From Clostridium lundense DSM 17049 (GTDB lineage Bacteria; Bacillota; Clostridia; Clostridiales; Clostridiaceae): 64,000 nucleotides of DNA. Shown piece by piece: positions 43,678 to 53,108 of the stretch. The DNA lies in contig NZ_JHVC01000003.1 of the NCBI RefSeq assembly GCF_000619945.1, positions 248,001 to 312,000 of the forward strand, in the 5' to 3' direction. How positions within the stretch are numbered: position 1 is the first letter of the stretch; the number at the start of each line of letters is the position of its first letter. A program made the translations under genes and the position numbers. Below the pieces are notes generated by a model, which was not told the origin of the DNA, ran no database searches, and saw only the letters and a list, made by a program, of their open reading frames with translations.

Positions 43678-44679
43678 CTAAGGCTTAACATATATAATAG
43701 AAGGTACAGCTCTTTCTCCAAGTGGATCACAAGGATTATTTATTACTTCATCTTCGTAATACATTGTTGCAGAAGACCCTCCATCTAGATTTGTTGCATT
43801 ATAAGCTCCATATTCCAACATCACATCTTGCACATCTCTTAGTGTAGCCCCGGGATTAGTAAGTTGTCTTCCATCTGCTACAAAAAGAAGCATAGCTCCA
43901 TCTTTTCTCTGTCCTATTGCTGTTCTTGGTGCTATTCCCCAACCACCATCACCTGACTTTATTGCTGGCTCACCATTAACTACAAGTGCTGGTCCAAAGG
44001 TTATAGCTTCTGTAACACCTAATGCTTTCATTTCATTTATGCTATGTCTTCCTACAAGCAAAACTCCTTTAGAAGTAATAGCTACTACATCGTCTCTTTT
44101 ATCTGGATTCTTAGAATCATTATGAATCATTTTACCATCACTCATTAATATACCTACAGGTTGTCCTCCAGTGCCAGTCCAATTTCCATCGTTGTTTTTA
44201 TCAGTAAACCCTCCACCATTAATAGCTGCTACTGCATTATTAGATCTTGCAATTTGACTAGTAAGTTCTCCTGATTTACCTAATTTACTACTATACCCAA
44301 CTTTTACCCTTGTTGGATCATGAACTACCAACATATATCCCTTAAATTTTTTACCTTCAACATCATATCTTTCTATACTATCGTCATGTTTATTTTCAAA
44401 TTGTAATGTTTTAACTTCATCTCCCTGATCAATTACCTGTACTACATCTTCATTTAATATTTCTTTTATCTTTTTGTCAGATAAAAATGTAGTAGCAAAA
44501 TATTGATGACTTAGAGTACTCATCGCTGCACCAACAAAAGTTTTTCTTACATTCTTAAAAGGTCCATAAAATAATATTAAAGGTGCAGTAATGCCTGTAA
44601 ATATAAATTCAAACAATATAAAAAGCATAAATATTTTAAAAGAAAACTTTTTTTTCTTTGCTTTTCTTTTTTTAGCCAT
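43678..44679 (-). CDS. NAGPA-type phosphodiester glycosidase domain protein
   Basis: The 333-residue protein has a very basic N terminus (MAKKRKAKKKKFSFK) and one transmembrane segment. An extracellular phosphodiester glycosidase (PF09992-type) domain follows: AAINGGGFTD, GQPVGILMSDG, ITFGPALVVNG, PRTAIGQRKDG, LFVADGR, NLDGGSSATMYY. Such enzymes are linked to exopolysaccharide or sugar-phosphodiester processing. The acidic and Asn-Gly motifs of the active site appear intact. Confidence 0.88.
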   Translation of the reverse strand: MAKKRKAKKKKFSFKIFMLFILFEFIFTGITAPLILFYGPFKNVRKTFVGAAMSTLSHQYFATTFLSDKKIKEILNEDVVQVIDQGDEVKTLQFENKHDDSIERYDVEGKKFKGYMLVVHDPTRVKVGYSSKLGKSGELTSQIARSNNAVAAINGGGFTDKNNDGNWTGTGGQPVGILMSDGKMIHNDSKNPDKRDDVVAITSKGVLLVGRHSINEMKALGVTEAITFGPALVVNGEPAIKSGDGGWGIAPRTAIGQRKDGAMLLFVADGRQLTNPGATLRDVQDVMLEYGAYNATNLDGGSSATMYYEDEVINNPCDPLGERAVPSIIYVKP

Positions 44680-44856
44680 ATTTCAACCTATCCTTTCTCA
44701 ATACATAGATACTTTTATTTTACAATAAATATTATAATTTTTAAATAGCAATTAATATATTTATACTTTATTTATACTAAATTGTATACATGTAAATTAT
44801 TAATATTCTTTTAACATATGGTTAATATACTTTAAAAGGTTATATATTGATCACAA

Positions 44857-44900
44857 AAAGTTACAGTTAGGGATAAATATCCCTAACTGTAACTTTTCTA
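44857..44900 (-). terminator. Intrinsic terminator of the PhoH-like gene
   Basis: A perfect 19-bp stem (agttacagttagggat and its complement) surrounds a 4-nt loop, with A and T tracts on the two sides. It lies 12 bp past the PhoH-like stop. Confidence 0.9.
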
Positions 44901-44911
44901 TTAATTCATTT

Positions 44912-46288
44912 TTATAATCTTTTAGAAGCTTCGTAAGCCAATGGTGATCTTTCACATTCATCATATTTTAAAGTAACTTGATAGCACAAATCGCTACCCT
45001 TCATTTTTTCTGAAGCATAGCATAATCCATTAGATCTAGAATCTAAAAATGGATGATCTATTTGATCTGGATCTCCTATAAGCATAAGTTTTGTTCCTTC
45101 TCCTACACGAGTTATAATTGCTTTAACCTGTTTAGGAGTTAAATTTTGAGCCTCATCTATAATAACCCAATTCTTTACTATAGATCTTCCTCTTAAGTAT
45201 GCTACAGCTTCTGTAGTTATTATTCTTCTATCAAATAGTTCCCTTATTTTGTCTGTTAATTCTTTTTCATTTTTATATCTTTCTTTTTCGTCAGAATCAA
45301 CTAAAATCTCCAAATTATCAAAAACCGGCCTCATAAATGGTGATATTTTTTCCTCTTCCGTTCCTGGTAAAAATCCTATATCTTCATCCATGGTTACATT
45401 AGGTCTACATACAAGCACCCTTCTATATTGATTAGTTCCTTCTTCTAATATCTTATTTAATCCTACTGCTAAAGAAAATAGAGTCTTAGCAGTTCCTGCG
45501 GGTCCCTTTACAATAACTAATGGAGCTGTAGTAGCATTAGTATACAATGATTCTAACATAAATTTTTGTCCCACATTTCTTGGAGTTAATCCTAATGGAC
45601 ACATATCCTTATAATACAATGGAATAACTTTTTTCCCATCGAATCTTCCCAATGCTGTTTTTCTTGGATTATCTAATGAATGGAGTATTATAAATTCATT
45701 ACTATATAAATTAGGAATTTTATACTCATCATTGCTGCTACAATAGTATACCAAATCCTTAATATCTATAACTTTATTGTGATAAAATTCATCTATCTTA
45801 TCTGATGAGGCATATAGTTCTATTCTTCCAGTATATTGACTATCATTCTCAGGCACTACCTTTTCATAAAAATCTTCTACATCTATATCTACGGTATCTG
45901 CTTTTATTCTTTCAAATATATCCTTAGTAATTAAACATACATCTTCTCCTTGCTCTTTTAGACCTTTACATACCTGTATTATTCTATTATCTGGCTTAGC
46001 CTTATCCCATGGAATGGGTATTATTGTATCCTGGTGGTTCATTTCAACTCTTAACTTTCCTCCACCAGGTAATTCTACCCCTTTATTCAATTTACCCTCT
46101 TTTCTTAATTTATCTAGCAATCTAGAAGCATATCTAGCATTTGCTCCCAAATCATTCTTATCCTTTTTGAAAGAATCCAATTCTTCTAATACCACTTCTG
46201 GTATAACTACATCATTTTCTCCAAAGGAAAAAATGGCACCAGGAGAATACAGAATAACATTGGTATCCAGTACATAGGTCCTCTTCAA
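44912..46288 (-). CDS. PIN-PhoH family ATPase (YlaK-like)
   Basis: The 458-residue protein has an N-terminal PIN domain (YVLDTNVILYSP, then acidic residues such as EVVLEELDSFKKD) and a C-terminal PhoH ATPase (Walker A KGPAGTAKT, Walker B VIIDEAQNLTPKQ, sensor LMLIGDPDQIDHP). PIN-PhoH proteins are thought to be RNA helicase-nucleases. The start is TTG at 46288 with gggggaa upstream; an ATG just before is out of frame. Confidence 0.9.
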   Translation of the reverse strand: MKRTYVLDTNVILYSPGAIFSFGENDVVIPEVVLEELDSFKKDKNDLGANARYASRLLDKLRKEGKLNKGVELPGGGKLRVEMNHQDTIIPIPWDKAKPDNRIIQVCKGLKEQGEDVCLITKDIFERIKADTVDIDVEDFYEKVVPENDSQYTGRIELYASSDKIDEFYHNKVIDIKDLVYYCSSNDEYKIPNLYSNEFIILHSLDNPRKTALGRFDGKKVIPLYYKDMCPLGLTPRNVGQKFMLESLYTNATTAPLVIVKGPAGTAKTLFSLAVGLNKILEEGTNQYRRVLVCRPNVTMDEDIGFLPGTEEEKISPFMRPVFDNLEILVDSDEKERYKNEKELTDKIRELFDRRIITTEAVAYLRGRSIVKNWVIIDEAQNLTPKQVKAIITRVGEGTKLMLIGDPDQIDHPFLDSRSNGLCYASEKMKGSDLCYQVTLKYDECERSPLAYEASKRL

Positions 46289-46532
46289 GAAGCATTCCCC
46301 CTATCCTTATTAATACTATACTATGCAGTAGAAATTTAGTTGATAGTGAAAATTTAGTTAATATATATTATGATAAAAACCAAAAAAATAGAATGAGACA
46401 ATAATTGAATCCACTTTTTATAGATTAATTTTAAAAACATAAACCTAAAATTTCACAATGTATCTTACCAATATTTCAACAGAATATTTATTTTTTATAT
46501 AGTTAAACTAATTTGTATGGAGGTGATATACT

Positions 46533-46736
46533 ATGGAAAACAGATCAAAATTAGCTCCTCATGAAACACTAGAACTTCATGAATTATTAACAACCAGTGT
46601 CCTTGCAGCTAAAAAAACTAATGCGACTCTATCAATGGTAAATGATCAGGAATTAAAAAACTTTTTACAATGTTCTCTAGATAGTAAAAAAGCAACTATT
46701 CAGGAACTGCAAGATTTTTTAAAACAAAACCTATAA
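46533..46736 (+). CDS. CotF-like spore coat protein, small
   Basis: The 67-residue helical protein (LAPHETLELHELLTTSVLA, then NFLQCSLDSKKATIQELQDFL) resembles the short partners of CotF-type coat proteins in clostridia. A strong ggaggtgat site precedes the ATG. The next gene begins 20 bp after its stop and is a longer paralogue-like coat protein, so the two form a small sporulation operon. No sigma-factor-specific promoter could be assigned with confidence. Confidence 0.75.
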   Translation: MENRSKLAPHETLELHELLTTSVLAAKKTNATLSMVNDQELKNFLQCSLDSKKATIQELQDFLKQNL

Positions 46737-46755
46737 TTTAAAGGAGGTTAATAAT

Positions 46756-47046
46756 ATGGGACTATTTGATATGGACGACAACACTATAAATTCTATGGAT
46801 GACAAAGATATAGCTCTAGACACTTTAGCAGCTTCAAAAACAGATATATCTCTATTAAGTAAAGCTATACCTGAAACTACTAATCCACAGCTTAGACAAA
46901 TGTTAACTGCCCAACTAAATTCTTGCATAGCCGACCACTTTAAATTATCTGATATGGCTATACATAAAGGATGGTATCCTGCTTACTCCTCTCCACAGGA
47001 TCAGTTAAGGAATGATTTAAAAAGCGCTGAAGATTTAAATATTTAA
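46756..47046 (+). CDS. CotF-family spore coat protein
   Basis: The 96-residue protein has the Coat_F features: helical pattern DIALDTLAASKTDISLLSK, ETTNPQLRQMLTAQLNSCI, and the characteristic end HKGWYPAYSSPQDQL. These proteins are found in the coat of clostridial and bacillus spores. The ribosome site is aaggaggt. It is the second gene of the pair. Confidence 0.85.
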   Translation: MGLFDMDDNTINSMDDKDIALDTLAASKTDISLLSKAIPETTNPQLRQMLTAQLNSCIADHFKLSDMAIHKGWYPAYSSPQDQLRNDLKSAEDLNI

Positions 47047-47129
47047 TAAATTTCATACTATAATTAATAAGGTTATAAAATTTACTTCTTAAACTTATAA
47101 TTTAACAATTTTGTCAACTAAAACTAAAA

Positions 47130-47162
47130 AGCCATGGATTATTCTCATAATCTATGGCTATA
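47130..47162. terminator. Hairpin between the coat operon and tRNA-Glu
   Basis: agccatggattat pairs with ataatctatggct with one mismatch. It may terminate the coat operon from the left; on the minus strand it has a TTTTTAGTTTT tail. Confidence 0.55.
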
Positions 47163-47269
47163 ATTATATTTCTTTTATAACTAATTCGTTAATTTATATA
47201 TCATTTTTCAGGTTTACTATACTTATTTCTATTCTTATACTTTTTAATGCGAAAAAAATGCAAAAACTG

Positions 47270-47303
47270 AAAAATAAAAGAGCTTACCTCTCTGTAAACT
47301 CTT
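47270..47303 (-). terminator. Intrinsic terminator of tRNA-Glu
   Basis: On the minus strand, AAGAGTTTAC pairs with GTAAGCTCTT (one wobble) and is followed by TTATTTTT, 13 bp after the tRNA 3-prime end. Confidence 0.75.
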
Positions 47304-47316
47304 GCATTTCAACATA

Positions 47317-47392
47317 TGGTAGCTCCAAGGGGAATCGAACCCCTGATTCCACCTTGAGAGGGTGGCGTCTTGACCGCTTGACCATGGAGCCA
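47317..47392 (-). tRNA. tRNA-Glu (anticodon CTC)
   Basis: A complete 76-nt cloverleaf is visible. The acceptor stem is TGGCTCC with GGAGCTA. The anticodon arm is CCACC-CTCTCAA-GGTGG, with anticodon CTC reading GAG. The T arm is AGGGGTTCGATTCCCCT. The 3-prime CCA is encoded. Confidence 0.93.
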
Positions 47393-47554
47393 TAATATTT
47401 AATTCATCTGACTCAAATATTATATAATAAATATTTAATTTAGTCAACAATAATTTGGAATTTTTTATAGAATACAAATTATATTCTTAACATGGTTAAT
47501 AATGAAGAAAAATTTTCTTCTGTCAACACTACCATAAATTAAAAGTTAAAAAGC

Positions 47555-47587
47555 GAGAGAATTTTTGCTATAAGCAAAAATTCTCTC
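47555..47587 (-). terminator. Intrinsic terminator of brnQ
   Basis: gagagaatttttgct (47555-47569) pairs perfectly with agcaaaaattctctc (47573-47587). On the minus strand GCTTTTT follows. Confidence 0.8.
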
Positions 47588-47645
47588 TTTATTTATCCTT
47601 TATTGTTTTAAAAAATTCTTTTTAATTCTCAACTAAATAAAAACC

Positions 47646-47720
47646 GTTCTCTGTTATCTGCACTCTGTATTTTGCTCTCTACTATCTGTACCCTGTACTC
47701 TATTCTCTGTACTCTGAATT
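47646..47720 (-). repeat. AGAGTACAG-family repeat inside the 3-prime end of brnQ
   Basis: On the minus strand AATTCAGAGTACAGAGAATAG, AGAGTACAGGGTACAGATAG and AGAGTGCAG-like units run in tandem through the last roughly 22 codons and past the stop of brnQ. Confidence 0.75.
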
Positions 47721-48979
47721 AAGGCTCCAATAACTCCTCCAATTATAGCAGGTAATATCCAAGAAAAACCTTGAGCCGCTAATGGAAGTTTATTTATAAT
47801 ATTTTCTACAAAGGAAATTTTTATGCCAATAGAACTTAATGAACCAAAGATGCTTACTAATAAAGCTCCATATACTGATCCTGTATATATTCCCTTTTTA
47901 TTTATATATTTACATAATAAATTAGTAACAATAAGCACAATTACTACAGGATAAGCAGTTACAAGTACTGGTACTGCTAATTTAATTATAGTTTCAACTC
48001 CATAATTTGAAATAAAGCAACTAAATATACATATAGCTAAAACTATTGATTTATAACTTATTTTTCCGTTACTCAACTTACTAAAATAATTTGCTGTAGT
48101 CGCTGTAAGCCCAACAGATGTAGTAAGGCATGCTATAGAAATAGCTCCTCCAAAAATAACCTTGCTCCAATCACCTAATAATCCTTGTGTTATAAGAATA
48201 AGCAATTCAGTTCTTGTAGTATCTTTAGGAAAAACTCCGCTAGCTGTGGATCCTATATATAGCAATCCTCCATAAACTGTTCCAAGACATATAGCTGAAA
48301 CTATACCAGATTTTATTGTAATATCTATCTGATCTTTTCTAGTTTTATATCCCTTTGAAATTAAACTTCCTATAACCATTTGTGCTAAAATGATAGAACC
48401 TAAGGCATCCATAGTTTGATATCCCTCTGTAAACCCTTTAGAAAATGCCTTATCTAAGCCAGTATTAATAGGATTTCCAAGAGGTGTAATAATACCCTTA
48501 AATATAATTGTAAATAGTGCTATTAGTAAAATTGGTGTTAATATAGATCCTACTTTGTCTACAACAGAAGACTCATTCATAGTGAAAATATAGGTAATAG
48601 TAAAATAAATTATTGATACTAATATAGGATTTACATTTCCTAATAACGGCTGTACTCCTAATTCAAAAGTAGTTGCTCCTGTTCTAGGTATACAAAAAAG
48701 TGGTCCTATAGATAACATTATAATAGAACAAAGTATTGTACCAAATGATTTTCCTATTTTATTTGTTAAATCTTCAGTTCTTCCCCCAACTATTGCTACT
48801 GCTACTATACCCAAAAGAGGAAGGCTTATACATGTAAGTAAAAAACCTAAAGCAGTCCATAACCATTTATCTCCTGAAATAAATCCTAATGTTGGAGGAA
48901 ATATTAAATTTCCTGCACCAAAAAAGATTGAAAATAGTGCAAAACCTGTTACTAGTACATTTTTAAAATTCTTATTCAT
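47654..48979 (-). CDS. brnQ: Branched-chain amino acid:cation symporter BrnQ
   Basis: The 441-residue protein has about twelve transmembrane segments. Typical BrnQ motifs are GFALFSIFFGAGNLIFPP at the start and GQMTLLG-like glycine-rich segments later. It imports Leu, Ile and Val with sodium. The body ends about residue 419, after ALIQ, and the last part (STENRVQGTDSREQNTECR) is hydrophilic and encoded by the dispersed repeat. Two tandem T-box leaders lie upstream, so expression responds to uncharged tRNA. A gggggtt site precedes the ATG. Confidence 0.92.
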   Translation of the reverse strand: MNKNFKNVLVTGFALFSIFFGAGNLIFPPTLGFISGDKWLWTALGFLLTCISLPLLGIVAVAIVGGRTEDLTNKIGKSFGTILCSIIMLSIGPLFCIPRTGATTFELGVQPLLGNVNPILVSIIYFTITYIFTMNESSVVDKVGSILTPILLIALFTIIFKGIITPLGNPINTGLDKAFSKGFTEGYQTMDALGSIILAQMVIGSLISKGYKTRKDQIDITIKSGIVSAICLGTVYGGLLYIGSTASGVFPKDTTRTELLILITQGLLGDWSKVIFGGAISIACLTTSVGLTATTANYFSKLSNGKISYKSIVLAICIFSCFISNYGVETIIKLAVPVLVTAYPVVIVLIVTNLLCKYINKKGIYTGSVYGALLVSIFGSLSSIGIKISFVENIINKLPLAAQGFSWILPAIIGGVIGALIQSTENRVQGTDSREQNTECR

Positions 48980-49060
48980 AAATTAACCCCCTTAATATTT
49001 ATAAAAAATCACATTTAATTTTTTTAGTAAAAAGTTGCTTTACAGTCTTTTTTAATAATA

Positions 49061-49285
49061 AAAAAAGCATTCATCCCTAAAGGGACGAATGCTTCGTGTT
49101 ACCACCCTAATTGATTTATATGATAGATATGATTATTAATACCTCATCTTCTATCAAAATTGGAAATAATAATGAATACCTACGAATAAATTTTTTCTGA
49201 AAGTTCCTTTAACAAAATTCATATGAATGAAGTAATTCTCATAAACAAGCTTCATTTCAGCCTAAGAATTATCTAATTTATCCAA
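49061..49285 (-). promoter_or_regulatory. T-box leader, proximal of two before brnQ
   Basis: AGGGTGGTAACACGAAGC (about 49108-49092) is the T-box and AGCATTCGTCCC...GGGATGAATGCT (49095-49063) with seven T residues is the terminator. The stem I part is poorly conserved and lacks the clear GAGAG...GGTGG pattern, so I cannot assign the specifier. Confidence 0.8.
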
Positions 49286-49520
49286 TAAAAAAACGCCCCT
49301 GTAAAGGGACGAAATATTCGCGTTACCACCCAATTTGATATAAATAAATCCTCTCTATCCTTGATAACGTTAGGAATCCGGCTCAGCTTAATAATAAAAA
49401 TATTTTCAGCTTACAATTCAGGAATGAATTTTCATTATACTCATTATCCGGTTTGCACCAACCACCGTCTCTCTTCATAATTTAAATATAATTACTTTTT
49501 TCCTTCATTATTTTTTATAT
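49286..49520 (-). promoter_or_regulatory. T-box leader, distal of two before brnQ
   Basis: Stem I (AAGTA, then GAGAGACGGTGGTTGGTGCAA), the T-box GGGTGGTAACGCG (about 49332-49320) and a terminator with seven T residues (49312-49286) are all present. By alignment to the Trp and Asn leaders in this window, the specifier is probably ATT (Ile) at 49439-49437, with low confidence. Confidence 0.88.
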
Positions 49521-49931
49521 ATTCAATTATTTATACATATTTTATAAGAAAAGTATCTAATATACAAGTGAAAATTTACGCATTTTTATGTAAATATTAA
49601 CTTATATATGTATTATTCTCTATTATACTTTATAATTCTACATTATATACATTTTACTTTAAATTTATCCACAAATATACGCAAATCATACTTACAAAAG
49701 AATATATATAATCTAATAAATTCAACTTATTTTTAACCTTACCACCATATTTGCCTAAAACTTGTCCAAAATGCATGTGCATATGACCCCTTTCCCATCT
49801 TCTATACTATAAGTATACAGGAAAAGAACTAATATGGAAATACCAAACCAAATTTTTTTTGTTAAATTTAGATATTTTAAATATTTACAAAAATTTAACT
49901 AGCAAAAATAATAAAATTTCATAAATCACCA
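49521..49931. other. A/T-rich intergenic region, no gene seen
   Basis: No ORF, RNA gene or strong repeat is visible. The stretch should contain the promoter of the brnQ leader on the minus strand and the end of the PuuD-like gene. Confidence 0.6.
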
Positions 49932-50651
49932 CTAAATGTTATTTATAAATTCATAAAACAACATTTTCATTTGTTCACATTTTAAAAACATCTTTTCTGG
50001 ATGCCATTGCACACCTATTACTGAAACATCGCCCAATTTTTCTATACCTTCTATTACTCCATCCTTTGACTTTGCAGAAACCACAAATCCTGGCGCTAAA
50101 TCCTTTACAGCTTGGTGATGAAAGCTATTAACTATTATACTATCTCCTAATATTTGTTGAAGTTTTGTTCCTTTTTCCATAATTATAGTATGTATTCCTA
50201 CATCATATCTTGACTTTTGATTATGTTGTATATAAAATTCATTTCTACTAGGTAAATGTTGATATAAAGTTCCACCATAAGCTACATTTAAAGATTGTAC
50301 ACCTCTGCATATTCCTAAAATAGGTTTTTTTAATTCTTCGCAGGACTTTATAACCATCATATCATAATTATCTCTTTCTGGTATTATTTCTCCTGATAAA
50401 ATTTCTGATTCTTCGCCATACATAAGTGGATTAACATCGCAACCACCTGTTATTATAACTTTATCCACTAATTTTATTTGCTCTTTTACTGTTGAATAAT
50501 CCCTTAAAAATGGTAGTATTATAGGAACTCCTCCGCACTGTATTACCGCTTCTATATAATCTTCATTTGAATATATTCTTTGATAACTTGGAAATCCATC
50601 TCTCTTAACAATTTCTATATCTGCAACAATACCAATTAACTTTTTCCCCAT
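49932..50651 (-). CDS. Class I glutamine-amidotransferase-like hydrolase (PuuD family)
   Basis: The start is ATG 50651 (MGKKLIGIVADIE), placed by GGGGGATGAGA; an ATG three codons earlier lies inside that site. The 239-residue protein has ITGGCDVNPLMYGEE, the nucleophile elbow GICRGVQ (Cys), the His of VIGVQWHPEK and the following Glu. This is the gamma-glutamyl-gamma-aminobutyrate hydrolase family; the natural gamma-glutamyl substrate is not known here. It fits with the glutamate-related genes nearby. Confidence 0.9.
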   Translation of the reverse strand: MGKKLIGIVADIEIVKRDGFPSYQRIYSNEDYIEAVIQCGGVPIILPFLRDYSTVKEQIKLVDKVIITGGCDVNPLMYGEESEILSGEIIPERDNYDMMVIKSCEELKKPILGICRGVQSLNVAYGGTLYQHLPSRNEFYIQHNQKSRYDVGIHTIIMEKGTKLQQILGDSIIVNSFHHQAVKDLAPGFVVSAKSKDGVIEGIEKLGDVSVIGVQWHPEKMFLKCEQMKMLFYEFINNI

Positions 50652-50807
50652 AATTCTCATCCCCCAAAACCTATATTTTTATTCCATAGCTCTAACTATG
50701 GATAAATTCTTTTTCTAAAAAGAATAAGAATTTATAAAAATCACAGTTCTCAAGAACTCTCTTAATGAGGTTTAGATAAATAAAGTGCCTCTATGTAAAC
50801 CTAAGAA

Positions 50808-51632
50808 TCACTTGATAGTTTTTGTATCATATACTTTATAGCCTTTTATAAGACCTAAATATTTATCTAAAGCTTTATTATCTAAATCCCCTTCATATAT
50901 TATTCCTAAAGCATCCCCACTATGAGCACCTATTATCCCATATCCACCTATTTCGTCTTTTATTTTTAACACTAACGGTAATATAGGATAGCTTAATCTT
51001 TTTTCATTTCTGATAATACTCTCAGTAGCACAACATGCTATAGTTTTTATATCTTTATTTTCTATTCCCTTTATTAATTTTTCTGCTAAATCTTCAATAT
51101 TACTTAATGGTGGTAAAGGCTTTTTATTAAATTCCACCGTATCCACTATTCTATTTCCTTCAAAAACTAATATATTAAATTCACAGTAGCTTCCTATTTT
51201 CTTTTTATATTTTCCTTCCTTATAATCAAATATAGTCATATCTTTAAATATTATGCTATCAGTAGGCTCAATATTTATGCAATTTCTTATAATCTCATCC
51301 TCTTCATATTTTTTATTAAATAATTTCAAAAGAGAATAATATACTCCGCACAAATCTGCAGTACTACTAGCAAAGCCTTTTCCTTCAGGTATATTTGATT
51401 TTATTTCTATATCAAAATTTTTTATATAATCTTCATATCCCCATTCTGTAAGCAAGTTACTTAAAAATCTTGAAGACTTTAAATGATTACATTTTAAGCT
51501 CGGTTCATTACTCTCAAAAACTTTCACTCTTGTGAATAAATTTATAGGACATGAGCATAAAATATCTTTATCATTTATTTTCCCTTGAATTATTTCACCA
51601 AAACTTGCCGGATAATGTACTACAGCTTCCAT
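50808..51632 (-). CDS. GHMP kinase, PduX-like (L-threonine kinase)
   Basis: The 274-residue protein begins HYPASFGEIIQG and has the GHMP ATP-binding motif IPEGKGFASSTAD (about 81-93) and a C-terminal GAHSGDALGIIY. This is the pattern of PduX, the L-threonine kinase that makes threonine phosphate for the aminopropanol arm of cobalamin. It is divergent from the cobalamin riboswitch and btu operon, 240 bp away, which supports a cobalamin role. A aaggaga site precedes the ATG. The specific substrate is inferred. Confidence 0.8.
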   Translation of the reverse strand: MEAVVHYPASFGEIIQGKINDKDILCSCPINLFTRVKVFESNEPSLKCNHLKSSRFLSNLLTEWGYEDYIKNFDIEIKSNIPEGKGFASSTADLCGVYYSLLKLFNKKYEEDEIIRNCINIEPTDSIIFKDMTIFDYKEGKYKKKIGSYCEFNILVFEGNRIVDTVEFNKKPLPPLSNIEDLAEKLIKGIENKDIKTIACCATESIIRNEKRLSYPILPLVLKIKDEIGGYGIIGAHSGDALGIIYEGDLDNKALDKYLGLIKGYKVYDTKTIK

Positions 51633-51870
51633 AACTAATCTCCTTATAATTGCTTTTTCTAAAAATATTATGCAATTTTTATTTTAACAATGGATAGTTA
51701 GTATGTAAATAGATAAAACTAAACTTAGTTAAAATGAATTAATCAGTTTATTTTTGTCAAGCCATAGTATATATTAAAAAGTAAAAATATTATCATATTG
51801 ACATAAATATAATCCAATGTTAGACTCAAATGGATTTATAATGATATTTAAATATAATATTAGTAGTTTA

Positions 51871-52060
51871 TAGGTACCTTAATTTAGGTTTAAATGGGAA
51901 AGAAGTCAAATGCTTCTGCGGTCCCGCCACTGTATTGAGGAGTTTACTAGCAATTTGCCACTCACTTTTTTGGGGAAGGCGCTAGTAAATAATGATTCTA
52001 AGCCAGGAGACCTGCCTATAAACCATATACTTAGCCTACGAGGATATGCTAATGGTTTAA
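51871..52060 (+). promoter_or_regulatory. Cobalamin (AdoCbl) riboswitch
   Basis: The conserved elements are in order: aatgggaaagaag, tgcggtcccgccactgta, and the B12 box agccaggagacctgcc (52001-52016). A long closing pair aaccat/atggtt (52020-52057) follows. With the terminator just downstream it should turn off the btu operon when cobalamin is plentiful. Confidence 0.95.
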
Positions 52061-52072
52061 ACATATAATATT

Positions 52073-52106
52073 AAGCCATTATCTTATTTGATAATGGCTT
52101 TTATTT
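52073..52106 (+). terminator. Riboswitch expression-platform terminator
   Basis: aagccattatc (52073-52083) pairs with gataatggctt (52090-52100), followed by TTTATTT. It ends 38 bp before btuF. Confidence 0.85.
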
Positions 52107-52143
52107 ATACTTAATCTAAAAATTCAAAGGAGGAAAGCTTAAA

Positions 52144-53088
52144 ATGTTCAAAAGTAAAAAAATATTATCAATACTTTTGTCACTAATATTGATTTTCTGT
52201 TTATCTGCTTGTACTAATAAGGATAAAAAACAAATTGAAAACAAAGTTACTGAAACAGTTACAGAAACTAAATTTCCCTTAACTGTAAAGGATTCCTATG
52301 GAAGAGAAGTTACTATTGAAAAAGAACCTTCTAAAGTAATATCCATAGCCCCTAATATAACTGAAACAATTTATGCATTAGGCAAAGAAAATAAATTAGT
52401 AGGAAGAACAGACTATTGTGATTATCCTGCACAAGCTAAAAATGTAACTTCTATAGGTGGTTTGCAGGATCCAAATATGGAAAAAATTGTAGAATTAAAA
52501 CCTGATTTAGTTATTGCATCAACTCACTTTAAAAAAGATGTTTTGAAAAAACTTGAAGATTTAGGTTTAAAAGTTGTAGTATTATATGGAGAAGAAAGTT
52601 TTGAAGGAGCTTATAACACTATACAAAAAGTTGGAGAAATTTTAAATGTTCAACCTAAAGCAAAACAAATTGTAACAAATATGCAAGTAAAAGTAGATGA
52701 TATAAAATCCAAAGTTGCCAATAAAGGAACACCTTCAGTTTACTATGTTATAGGCTTTGGTAAAACTGGAGATTTTACTGCAGGTAAAGATACTTTCATA
52801 GATAAAATGATTACTATGGCTGGCGGAAAAAATGTTGCTGAAGATGCAGTAGGCTGGAAATACAGCATAGAAAAATTACTTGAGAAAAATCCTGAAATAG
52901 TTATTTGTTCAAAATATTTTGATAGCAAAAAAAATATTAAACAAACCAATGGCTATAAAGATTTAGATGCAGTTAAAAAAGATAAATTATATGAAATAGA
53001 CAATAATATGCTTGATAGACAGGGACCAAGACTTGCAGATGGATTAGAAGCTTTAGCTAAAATAATACACCCTGAAGCTTTTAAATAG
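52144..53088 (+). CDS. btuF: Cobalamin ABC transporter, substrate-binding lipoprotein
   Basis: The 314-residue protein has a lipobox ending at Cys23 (CLSAC) and a periplasmic-binding-like fold (VTIEKEPSKVISIAPNITETIYALG, LKPDLVIASTHFKK). It is the BtuF/FhuD type class III binding protein. The cobalamin riboswitch immediately upstream, rather than a Fur box, argues for corrinoid instead of iron-siderophore transport. A aaaggagga site precedes the ATG. Confidence 0.93.
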   Translation: MFKSKKILSILLSLILIFCLSACTNKDKKQIENKVTETVTETKFPLTVKDSYGREVTIEKEPSKVISIAPNITETIYALGKENKLVGRTDYCDYPAQAKNVTSIGGLQDPNMEKIVELKPDLVIASTHFKKDVLKKLEDLGLKVVVLYGEESFEGAYNTIQKVGEILNVQPKAKQIVTNMQVKVDDIKSKVANKGTPSVYYVIGFGKTGDFTAGKDTFIDKMITMAGGKNVAEDAVGWKYSIEKLLEKNPEIVICSKYFDSKKNIKQTNGYKDLDAVKKDKLYEIDNNMLDRQGPRLADGLEALAKIIHPEAFK

Positions 53089-53108
53089 TAATGAAAAGGG
53101 GAATTTTG

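Noticed and set aside
47111..47477. Frames crossing the tRNA-Glu region on both strands
   Set aside because: They run across a clear tRNA gene and its terminator.
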